A model generated the notes under the pieces. The model did no database searches. It was not told the DNA's origin and saw nothing but the letters and a program-made list of their open reading frames with translations. From the NCBI GenBank assembly GCA_964609245.1, contig CAZSSB010000066.1, forward strand, positions 1 through 12,511: a stretch of 12,511 nucleotides of DNA, in the 5' to 3' direction. Of this stretch, positions 6,027 through 12,511 are shown piece by piece. The position numbers and the translations under genes were made by a program. Source of the stretch: JAFGCY01 sp964609245 (lineage in GTDB: Bacteria; 4484-113; JAFGCY01). Every line of letters starts with the position of its first letter. The stretch's first letter is position 1.

Positions 6027-8881
6027 AGAACCTCCAGGTCTGGATTGAGTATCTCCAGAAGGGCCTCGGCACCGTCGAAACCGGTATGCAGCGGCTCGAC
6101 CAGGGGATGCGCAACGCCGGCCGGGCCGCCGAGGAGTGGGACCGCAAGCTGCAGCAGGTCGACCAGACGCTGGGACGCCTGCAGCGCACCACCGCCATCG
6201 TGGCCGGCGCGGGCTGGGCGGGACTCGGCCTGCTGGTGACCAAGGGCATCCAGGCGATCGACGAGGTCAACTCGCTCTACGACAACACCCAGACGCTGCT
6301 GAAGAACGCCGAGGCCACCCAGGAGCTGATCCAGCGGATCATCCGCCTGTCCGTGAAGACCCCGTTCGAGCCGACGGAGCTGCAGGACGCCGCCACCTCC
6401 GTCCTCGGCTATGACAAAGCGCTCAAGGACCTGATCGCCACCGGCAACAGCGGCGCGATGGAACAACTGCTGGAACGGCTCACCGTCTACGGCGACATCG
6501 CCGCCGCCAAGGAGAGCACCGGCGTCGGGATCATGGAGGTGATCAACGCGCTGGAGAAGCTGCGGGTCACCGGCCAGTGGGAAACGGAGCAGCTGGCGCG
6601 CGTCGGCCTGACCCTGCCGATGGTCAGCGATGTGCTCGGCCTCGACAGCCAGGGGCGCCTGCTCGGCACCCCCCAACAGAAGTGGGAAGCGGGGATGGTC
6701 GCGCTGGAGGAGATGTTCGGCGGCGGGATGGAGAAGCTCGCCAAGCGGATCAGGGGCAAGCTCTCCACCCTGCGCGGCAACATCACCCTGGCCTTCGCCG
6801 AGCTCGGTGACGAACTGGTGGACGGTGTCGGCCGCGTGCTGGACTGGATGAACGAGAAGCTGGCCGCCGCGCTGAACAAGGGCAGCCCGCTCAACCGCGC
6901 CATCCGCGGCATCGGCCAGCTGATCAACGAGGAGTTCGGCCCCTGGATCGACAGGGCGCTGGAGAAGGGCGAGCAACTAATCGACCTGCTGGAACGCGAC
7001 CCGCAGGTGCTAGTCAACGCGATGCGCACCTTCATCAGCATCCTCAAGGACCTGACCGCCGCCGTGATCGTGCTGACCGGCGCGCGGGCGCTGCTGGGCC
7101 TGCTGATGATCCTCGCCCAGCTGGGGGCGATCCTGCTGGGGGGCGGCATCGGCGGCCTGGTGTTCGCCGTCGCCGGCACCATCGGGCTGATCGCGCTGTT
7201 CCGGCAACTGCGCGGCGCGATGGACAACGTGGGTTCGATCCTGCCCGGCCTGAGCAGCGGCCTCGGCGAGACCGCTGCTCAGGCCGGCGCGGCCGACAGC
7301 GCGACCGCCGGCTTCGACTCCACGCTCGGCAGCCTGTCGCAGACACTGGGCCCGCTGCCCGACCAGCTGGCCGTGCTCTGGGAGCAGCTCAGCAAGATCG
7401 CCAACATCGAGATCGGTGACACGGAGTTCTGGGACTACCTCCTGACCGGTGGCAAGGACATCGACCTCAATCGCTTCGTGGGCGTTACCGGCGCCTTCGG
7501 TGGGGAGAAGCTCCGGCTCGACAGCGGCGACGACGTGAGCTTCTTCGGGCTGATCTCGATGATCGGCAGCGGCGGCCGGCCGCAGTATCAAGGCCAGCCG
7601 GTGAGCCCCTACGGGCAGTATGGCATCGACTTCTTCACCGCCCTGGGCCAGCAGCTGACGCAGGAGCAGGCCATCGAAGGTGGCCCCGACACCCGGGTCT
7701 TCGGCCCGTACAGCACCCCCGCGGAGTACGCTGCTGCCGGCCAGACCGCCGAGCAGGCCCGCCAGCGCTGGGTCGAGTCGCTCAATGATCCCCAGGCCTG
7801 GGCCGACGCCCGCCAGCAGGGCGAGGACGCCGTCGAGGCCGTGACCGGTGCCACCACCAACACCTGCGTCGGTACCGTGGCGTCCTTCCTGCGCGGGATG
7901 GGCGCCCAGGTGCCGGAGGGTACCGTCAACACCCGCCAGCTGGTGGACTGGATCGAGGGCCAGGGCGGCGTGCGCGTCCAGGCGACCGACTGGGCCTCTT
8001 GGGGCGACGTCCTCAAGCCCGGCGATTTCCTGTTCACCGGCCAGCCCACGCTTGAGGACAGTCCCGCGGGCCACGCGCAGGTCGTTGCCGACGTCGTGCC
8101 GACCGATGGCCCGTTCGGCGCGGAGATCTACGTCACCGACAACCAGGGCCGCCGGCGCCGCTGGCAGCCCCTGGGTGATGCCGCCCAGGGCGCCTTCGCC
8201 TACACCATGCCCACCTCGTTCTGGGCCGGCCTCGGTGCTGCCGCCCCGGCTGCCCCCACTGGCGACAGCTGGGCGCTGCCGGGCGACGACGGCGCCACCG
8301 CCGAGGGCAACCAGCGGCGGCAGTGGCTTGAGCAGCTGGCCGCGGCGCAGCAGCGCGAAGCCCTGGCGCGCGCCGAACTCGCCGACGCCATCGAGGCCGA
8401 GGAAGCCCAGCGCCGCGAAGCCGCCGAGCGGGATCTCGAAGACGCGAAACGCCACCTGCGGATCAGCGAAGCCCGCGCCGAGGGCCGGGAGGGCTATGCC
8501 ACCGCCCTGGCGGGGGAGCAGAAGGTCGAGGACCTCAGCCGCAGCCTGGAAGATCTGCGCAACGCGGGCGACGTCAGCGCCGCTCAGCTGCACACCCTCG
8601 AAGTCGCGGCCTACGCCGCCGCCGCCGCCCTGCTGGACTTCGCTACGCAGTACAAGGAACTCGCGCCCGAACTGGCCGCCGCGCTGGAAGAGGAGTACGC
8701 GCGGGCGATGGCCAACCTGGCGCAGCTGACCGGCGGCGATGCCAGCCAGTACATGCCGGAACGCGACGCCGAAGGCTACGCCCTGCGCTTCGACGACGGC
8801 AAGCTGACGCCCGCCGGCGAGCAATGGCTCGAGGGCATCGGCGGCGCCGCCGCCCTCGACGAATGCGGCCCCGGTGGTTGA
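6023..8881 (+). CDS. Tape measure protein with embedded NlpC/P60-like peptidase domain
   Basis: 952 residues from GTG 6023, which overlaps the previous stop and has GGAGG upstream. The N terminus (VETGMQRLDQGMRNAGRAAEEWDRKLQQVDQTL, about 17-50) is a classic tape measure helix. Residues about 345-395 are hydrophobic and Gly-rich (LLGLLMILAQLGAILLGGGIGG), a membrane-active segment usual in these proteins. Residues about 605-740 form a predicted papain-fold (NlpC/P60-like) domain: Cys615 starts a helix (NTCVGTVASFLRGMG), and His684 in AGHAQVVADV is the second catalytic position. A polar third residue may lie in YVTDNQG. The end (about 760-850) is a long coiled coil (AEEAQRREAAERDLEDAKRHL). It sets tail length and, through the peptidase, may nick peptidoglycan as DNA enters. 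The reading frame is cut by TGA at 8879-8881, but coding continues in frame after it. Confidence 0.9.
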   Translation: MKNLQVWIEYLQKGLGTVETGMQRLDQGMRNAGRAAEEWDRKLQQVDQTLGRLQRTTAIVAGAGWAGLGLLVTKGIQAIDEVNSLYDNTQTLLKNAEATQELIQRIIRLSVKTPFEPTELQDAATSVLGYDKALKDLIATGNSGAMEQLLERLTVYGDIAAAKESTGVGIMEVINALEKLRVTGQWETEQLARVGLTLPMVSDVLGLDSQGRLLGTPQQKWEAGMVALEEMFGGGMEKLAKRIRGKLSTLRGNITLAFAELGDELVDGVGRVLDWMNEKLAAALNKGSPLNRAIRGIGQLINEEFGPWIDRALEKGEQLIDLLERDPQVLVNAMRTFISILKDLTAAVIVLTGARALLGLLMILAQLGAILLGGGIGGLVFAVAGTIGLIALFRQLRGAMDNVGSILPGLSSGLGETAAQAGAADSATAGFDSTLGSLSQTLGPLPDQLAVLWEQLSKIANIEIGDTEFWDYLLTGGKDIDLNRFVGVTGAFGGEKLRLDSGDDVSFFGLISMIGSGGRPQYQGQPVSPYGQYGIDFFTALGQQLTQEQAIEGGPDTRVFGPYSTPAEYAAAGQTAEQARQRWVESLNDPQAWADARQQGEDAVEAVTGATTNTCVGTVASFLRGMGAQVPEGTVNTRQLVDWIEGQGGVRVQATDWASWGDVLKPGDFLFTGQPTLEDSPAGHAQVVADVVPTDGPFGAEIYVTDNQGRRRRWQPLGDAAQGAFAYTMPTSFWAGLGAAAPAAPTGDSWALPGDDGATAEGNQRRQWLEQLAAAQQREALARAELADAIEAEEAQRREAAERDLEDAKRHLRISEARAEGREGYATALAGEQKVEDLSRSLEDLRNAGDVSAAQLHTLEVAAYAAAAALLDFATQYKELAPELAAALEEEYARAMANLAQLTGGDASQYMPERDAEGYALRFDDGKLTPAGEQWLEGIGGAAALDECGPGG
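8879..8881 (+). other. In-frame TGA interrupting the tape measure reading frame
   Basis: The tape measure frame reads GGT GGT TGA GGC ACT CAG CCG, and the same frame then stays open to 9433. Codons 8882-8986 already show strong third-position G/C and ordinary composition (PSRFDAEDYLDYRLRDPTAGAEQ), before any start codon better than CTG; the first usable one is GTG 8987. So coding runs through the TGA. TGA is otherwise used as a real stop throughout the window, so the code is not globally changed. Options are a recent nonsense mutation, a sequence error, readthrough, or a recoded stop; see the findings. Confidence 0.8.
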
Positions 8882-8891
8882 GGCACTCAGC

Positions 8892-8906
8892 CGTCGAGGT
8901 TCGACG
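8892..8906 (+). promoter_or_regulatory. Short hairpin just after the in-frame TGA, GGT loop
   Basis: CGTCGA (8892-8897) pairs perfectly with TCGACG (8901-8906) around a GGT loop (8898-8900). The stem begins 11 bases after the TGA and the loop G begins 17 bases after it. Known bacterial selenocysteine-insertion hairpins also have a short stem and a G/GU-bearing loop at about this distance. Here the stem is only six pairs and such hairpins are common in G+C-rich DNA, so the function is uncertain. It could also act as a mild stimulator of readthrough, or mean nothing. Confidence 0.3.
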
Positions 8907-8986
8907 CCGAGGACTACCTGGACTACCGCCTGCGCGATCCCACGGCGGGAGCGGAGCAGGCCAGGCCCGAGGACGCCAAACGCGAG

Positions 8987-9433
8987 GTGCCGGGGCTCGA
9001 TCGCGCGGGCGCGCTGATCAGCGCCGCCGGGCAGTTCCTCGCCCAGATCATCCGCGGCGGGGCCAACGCCACCCAGCAGGCCCTGGCCAATCTGGTCCAG
9101 AGCCTGTCCAGCCAGCTGCTGCCCAGCCCCTGGGGCGGCTTCGTCGGTTCGATCCTCGGCGCGTTCCTGAACCGCGGCGGCGGCCGGGCCACGCCGGTCG
9201 AGGTGGTCAATGAACCGGTCGTCCACTTCGCCGACTACCTGACCTACGGCTACGCGATGAACCCGGCGACGGCGGCGCTGGGCAATCGGCTGCTGCTGAC
9301 CGGCGCGGGCGCCACTCCGGGCGGCCAGGTGGTGGAGATCAGCTTCAAGGGCGAGGCCGGCGAGCTGCTGGAGGGCAAGCTGGCGGCGCGGCTCTACGGT
9401 GACAACTACGGCCTGGACGGAGGAGGCGGCTGA
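8987..9433 (+). CDS. Tape measure C-terminal part, same frame beyond the TGA
   Basis: Conventionally this would start at GTG 8987 (148 residues), with only a weak GAGGA 13 bases upstream, but the frame is open and coding from 8882 (183 residues). Its sequence is that of a tape measure C terminus: an amphipathic helix (AGALISAAGQFLAQIIRGGANATQQALANL, 9 to 38 after the GTG), a Gly-rich turn (LPSPWGGFVGSILGAFLNRGGG) and a last beta region (VVEISFKGEAGELLEGKLAARLYG). It is therefore better seen as the tail end of the preceding gene than as a separate gene. If it were made alone it would have no obvious role. The stop overlaps the next ATG (TGATG). Confidence 0.7.
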   Translation: MPGLDRAGALISAAGQFLAQIIRGGANATQQALANLVQSLSSQLLPSPWGGFVGSILGAFLNRGGGRATPVEVVNEPVVHFADYLTYGYAMNPATAALGNRLLLTGAGATPGGQVVEISFKGEAGELLEGKLAARLYGDNYGLDGGGG

Positions 9434-9981
9434 TGGCGCTGAGCAAGGTCGCGATCTGGGTCAAGGACGCCAACCCCTGGGACCGGATGGTGCTGCCGGT
9501 CTGCGACGTGTCCGTGATCGACAGCCGGCCCGTAAAGGTGGTGCCGATGCGCCTGGGACGGCCCAAGCGCGTGCGCCCCACGGGCACGGACAAGGCCGCC
9601 TGGGCGGTGCAGGTGGTGCTGACGTTTTCGCGGCGCTACGTGTACCTGCTCAACGAGGGCGACAGCGGCTACGACAGCCGCCGCTTCTTCGAGTGGCTCC
9701 GCTATTACAAGCGCGACGGCGACGTGGAGTTCATCCTCTTCGTCCAGGCGATCGGCACGGACTCCGGCGGCAGTGGCGTGGACGACGGCCAGTACTACCT
9801 GGCGCGGATCGACACCGTCCCGCCGGAGCTGATGGGCTACGCCGCCAGCGCCGGCGCCGCGCCGCGCAAAGCCACCCTGACCTTCACCATCCCCGAGCAG
9901 GCCTCCAGCGAGGGCAGCTTCGCCGACTTCGATACCAATCCGCTCTCGATGGCGGGACTGACACCCAGGACGGTGAGCTGA
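9433..9981 (+). CDS. Tail protein at the distal-tail (Dit) position, unassigned
   Basis: 182 residues, ATG start with AGGAGG at 9421-9426. It is beta-rich (KVAIWVKDANPW, CDVSVIDSRPVKVVPM, WAVQVVLTFSRRYVYLL, ATLTFTIPEQAS), with a charged loop between (RPKRVRPTGTDKAAW) and a Ser/Gly linker (DSGGSGVDDG). I see no family motif. In siphoviruses the gene between the tape measure and the tail-hub gene is commonly the distal tail protein, a ring of beta folds joining tube to tip, and the size is close. This is position inference only. The stop is 1 base before the next ATG. Confidence 0.5.
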   Translation: MALSKVAIWVKDANPWDRMVLPVCDVSVIDSRPVKVVPMRLGRPKRVRPTGTDKAAWAVQVVLTFSRRYVYLLNEGDSGYDSRRFFEWLRYYKRDGDVEFILFVQAIGTDSGGSGVDDGQYYLARIDTVPPELMGYAASAGAAPRKATLTFTIPEQASSEGSFADFDTNPLSMAGLTPRTVS

Positions 9982-9982
9982 G

Positions 9983-12247
9983 ATGGCACTGACCGGCGCG
10001 GCAGCCACGGAGATTCAGAAGGCGACCGTCGACTACGACCTCAAGCTGGAGCTGAAGAACGGCTGGGGCAGCTGGACGGAGATGGAGACCGTGGAGGGCT
10101 CGATCAAAGTCACCCGCGAGCGCGGCAGGCCCGCGCGTCTCAGCGCCCAGCTGATCGACGAGGACTTCAGCCTCCGCGACGAGCGCAGTCAGGCCAACCC
10201 CTGCCAGCTGCTGGCCGAGGCGCGGATCACCTGCAGCCTCGGCAGCGAGACGGAGTACCTGTTCCAGGGGCGCGTGCACGCCATCACCCCCCAGGACTAC
10301 AGCCTCTCGATCACGGGCTACGACTGGCTGAAGCGCCTCAGCGAGGCCAGCTGCGAGGTGGAGCTGGTGCCGACTGAGGTCGAGGTGGTGGCGGACGGCA
10401 GCTACCGCCAGCTGTATGAGCTGGACTCGACGCGGCTGACCGGCCTGTTCGGGCTGCAGGTGATCGGCGGCGGCGGTGACGAGGGCTTCGACGAGGCGAC
10501 GCAGACCTGGCGCCGCAGCTGGGCCCCCAGCAACCTCAAGCTCTACCGCGACTCCGGCGGCACGGACGAGGTGGCCAGCAAGCACTGGCGCGTGGACTGG
10601 GTCAGCGGCGCGGTCCAGATCCTGGAGGACACCAGCGGCATCACGTACTACGTCAGCAACCTGCGCTGCTACAAGGAGAGCGCGGCGGCCAGCGCGACGA
10701 ACGTCGACGTCGGCCAGCTGGTGGAGCAGGCCCTGACGTACTCAGGCGACGGCGGACTGGGCCTCGCCGGCGGCGACATCGACGTCTCCGCCATCGGCAT
10801 CGACCTCGGCCGCGCGTACTACTTCAAGGGCAGCGTGGCCGACTGCATCGCCGACGTGCGCAAGCTGTTCGGTCAGCACCTCACGTGCCAGTATCACAGC
10901 GGGACGGCAAAGTTCACCTTCGCCGCCCAGACCCAGCAGCCCAGCGGCTCCGAGGACTACACCCTCTACGATGAAGTCTCGATCGCCCAGCCGCGGGATA
11001 CCCGGGACTTCGCCACCCGGGTCGTCGCCGAAGGCTGGGAGAGCCAGCCCGTGAACCTGCTGGCCGAATCCGGCACTTCCGTCACCGACATCACGACGGG
11101 TGGTGTCGAGTGGTTCGGCTGGGACGGCTTCACGCCAGCCAGCCCGACGGATTTCGCCACGGAAGGGCCGAAGCTCTATGACGGCGACTACACCCTCGGT
11201 GCCGGCGCGAGCAGTCTGGCGGCCTCGGAAGGCGGGGGCAGCAACAGGTACGACAGCTGGTACAACTTCATCAAGGCCGATGGCGGAAGCAGCCGGCGCA
11301 TCGACCGCATCCGCCTCGTGATGCCCGGCAGCCGCCATCCCCAGGCCAACAGCCTCGACCGCAAGGGCGAGGCCTGGCTGTGGCCCGGCGTCCAGCTGCT
11401 GGTCAGCGAGGACGACTCGACCTATCTGCCGGTGGCGCCGGCGCTGGACCGCGTCCGATACAAGCCGCACACCACCCTGGACCTGCCCGCCGACCAGCTG
11501 CTCAGACACAGCGCGAGGTACTTCAAGTTCGTGCTCGGCGCATACAAGCACGGCTACGCCAACCAGGCCGACCCCAGCGTCGGGATGGCCGAGATCGAGA
11601 TCTTCACAAGCGAGCGCTTCGAGGAAGCCGTCGAAGTCCAGGACGGCGACGCCGACGGGTACCTCAAGTACTCCACCAGCCGCGACCTGGCGATCACCGC
11701 CGTCGATATCAGCGCGGAGACGGTGGCCGTCGCCGGCGACCACAGCGCATACTTCACCGCCGGCCGCTACCTCGTGATCGACGGCTCGACGGGCAATGAC
11801 GGCGTCTGGCAGGTGGCGAGCTCCAGCCACAGCGGCGGGACCACCACCATCACCCTCACCGGCAACCTGACCGACGCCACCCCCGACGGCAACGTCGTCA
11901 CGGACATCTGGCCCAGCTACCACCCCGACATCCTGACCCGCACTGGCGGCGACCACATCGAGGTGCGCCGCGACTACGGCGAGCAGTATCCCCGCAGCCT
12001 GGCCCGCGACGCCGTGCTCCAGCTGCTGGCTGAGAAGGTGCGGCTGTTCCAGCAGGTGATCTTCCGCTGCGTGGTCGACCCGCGGGTCTACCCCGGCGAC
12101 ACCACCATCGTCAACGACGCCATGAGCGGCAACGTCGGCTCCATCCTGGTGGAGAAGGCCGTGATCGGCGAGGCCCAGGAGAACCGGCCCAGCGCCGAGA
12201 TCCACGGCGCCAACTACCTGGCCGAGCCGCTGGACAACCCGAGCTAG
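9983..12247 (+). CDS. Tail hub (gp27-like) with inserted discoidin-like and beta modules
   Basis: 754 residues, ATG start with AGGACGGTGAG upstream. The N-terminal part (about residues 10-350; VEGSIKVTRERGRPARLSAQL, ITPQDYSLSITGYDWLKRL) and the C-terminal part (about 648-754; CVVDPRVYPGDTTIVNDAMSG, then VEKAVIGEAQENRPSAEIHGANYLAEPL) match the tail-hub/baseplate-hub (gp27 type) pattern. Inserted in between is a discoidin (F5/8 type C, carbohydrate-binding) -like domain at about 392-545: YDSWYNFI, RRIDRIRLVMPG, VQLLVSEDDSTY, ARYFKFVLGAY and GMAEIEIF. Another beta module at about 570-645 (AVAGDHSAYFTAGRYLVIDGSTGNDGVWQVASSS) recurs in phage tail proteins. A third small insertion at about 165-232 is similar in style. 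The hub joins the tail tip to the tube and probably carries surface-binding modules for host recognition. Confidence 0.7.
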   Translation: MALTGAAATEIQKATVDYDLKLELKNGWGSWTEMETVEGSIKVTRERGRPARLSAQLIDEDFSLRDERSQANPCQLLAEARITCSLGSETEYLFQGRVHAITPQDYSLSITGYDWLKRLSEASCEVELVPTEVEVVADGSYRQLYELDSTRLTGLFGLQVIGGGGDEGFDEATQTWRRSWAPSNLKLYRDSGGTDEVASKHWRVDWVSGAVQILEDTSGITYYVSNLRCYKESAAASATNVDVGQLVEQALTYSGDGGLGLAGGDIDVSAIGIDLGRAYYFKGSVADCIADVRKLFGQHLTCQYHSGTAKFTFAAQTQQPSGSEDYTLYDEVSIAQPRDTRDFATRVVAEGWESQPVNLLAESGTSVTDITTGGVEWFGWDGFTPASPTDFATEGPKLYDGDYTLGAGASSLAASEGGGSNRYDSWYNFIKADGGSSRRIDRIRLVMPGSRHPQANSLDRKGEAWLWPGVQLLVSEDDSTYLPVAPALDRVRYKPHTTLDLPADQLLRHSARYFKFVLGAYKHGYANQADPSVGMAEIEIFTSERFEEAVEVQDGDADGYLKYSTSRDLAITAVDISAETVAVAGDHSAYFTAGRYLVIDGSTGNDGVWQVASSSHSGGTTTITLTGNLTDATPDGNVVTDIWPSYHPDILTRTGGDHIEVRRDYGEQYPRSLARDAVLQLLAEKVRLFQQVIFRCVVDPRVYPGDTTIVNDAMSGNVGSILVEKAVIGEAQENRPSAEIHGANYLAEPLDNPS

Positions 12248-12249
12248 AC

Positions 12250-12511
12250 ATGCCAGAGGACCCGAAACAGCAGGGCAAGACCGGCTACCCGCAGAGGCTG
12301 GGGCCGCCCGTGCGCGAACTGGTCCGCGATGAGCTCAGGCGCAAGGGTACCGCCCAGAGCCCCTCCAGCGCCGCCTTCGGCCTGCCGGCCGGGACCGGAC
12401 AGCTGGGCGGCGGCGGCCCGGGCGCGGACCCGGGCGACAACACCGGCGGCGTCGAGAGCCTGCGCCACGATAACGCCGGCACGGAGCGGGCGGGCGCGAT
12501 CGTGCTGGAGG
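12250..12511 (+). CDS. N-terminal part of a downstream tail gene, unidentified (partial)
   Basis: The ATG at 12250 lies 2 bases after the hub stop and opens a frame that runs off the right edge (87 codons visible). There is no clear ribosome-binding site, so it may depend on coupling to the hub gene. The sequence is Gly/Pro/Asp-rich and probably disordered (SSAAFGLPAGTGQLGGGGPG), with a basic start (VRELVRDELRRKG) and no motif. A tail-tip or fibre adaptor protein is likely from position, but nothing in the visible part proves it. Confidence 0.5.
   Translation, partial: MPEDPKQQGKTGYPQRLGPPVRELVRDELRRKGTAQSPSSAAFGLPAGTGQLGGGGPGADPGDNTGGVESLRHDNAGTERAGAIVLE

Noticed and set aside
7010..9226. 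Minus-strand open frame of over 700 codons across the tape measure gene
   Set aside because: A G+C-rich shadow of the tape measure codons, low-complexity and with no good start context; same for 10742-12205 and 3657-4934.
165..12247. Global reassignment of TGA to an amino acid
   Set aside because: TGA ends several genes exactly where the next gene starts (2334-2336, 2936-2938, 6024-6026, 9431-9433), so it works as a stop here.
1..12511. CRISPR arrays, tRNAs, diversity-generating template/variable repeats, insertion sequences
   Set aside because: I looked for regularly spaced repeats, cloverleaf sequences, paired near-identical 100-base repeats and transposase-like proteins and saw none.

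Overview
The window is part of the virion-structure cluster of a tailed bacteriophage or prophage. All genes lie on the + strand and are tightly packed: several stop and start codons overlap (TAATG, TGATG, GTGA), and most starts have a strong GGAG/GGAGG ribosome-binding site. The DNA is very G+C-rich, with mostly G or C in third codon positions. This points to a high-GC bacterial host, but nothing here identifies the host. There are no integrases, tRNAs, insertion sequences or CRISPR arrays, no gene on the minus strand that I can support, and no gene-free stretch longer than about 65 bases.

Head region (1-3384): the end of an unidentified gene (perhaps scaffold or protease), a capsid decoration-type protein with an extra domain inserted near its C terminus, the major capsid protein, a Mu gp36-like (DUF1320) connector, a Mu gpG-like virion morphogenesis protein, and a probable tail-terminator or neck protein. 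The order resembles Mu-like head modules.

Tail region (3389-12511): a small protein; a large probable tail-tube protein with a fibronectin III-like insertion; a strong hairpin with no U-tract; a tail-assembly chaperone pair joined by a likely -1 frameshift at T TTT TTC; a tape measure protein carrying a predicted NlpC/P60-like (papain-fold) peptidase domain; a Dit-position protein; a large gp27-like tail hub with a discoidin (F5/8 C)-like insertion and a second beta module; and the start of another tail gene. I see only one candidate tube gene and no clear sheath gene, so a long non-contractile (siphovirus-type) tail fits best.

The observations most worth a second look are two recoding-type signals. 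One is the T7 slippery run in the chaperone gene. The other is an in-frame TGA near the end of the tape measure, after which the same reading frame stays coding for 183 codons and a short hairpin with a GGT loop begins 11 bases on. Beyond these, four virion proteins each carry an extra inserted domain, which suggests a virion adapted for binding surfaces or polysaccharide. I did not find a clearly new defence or mobile system.
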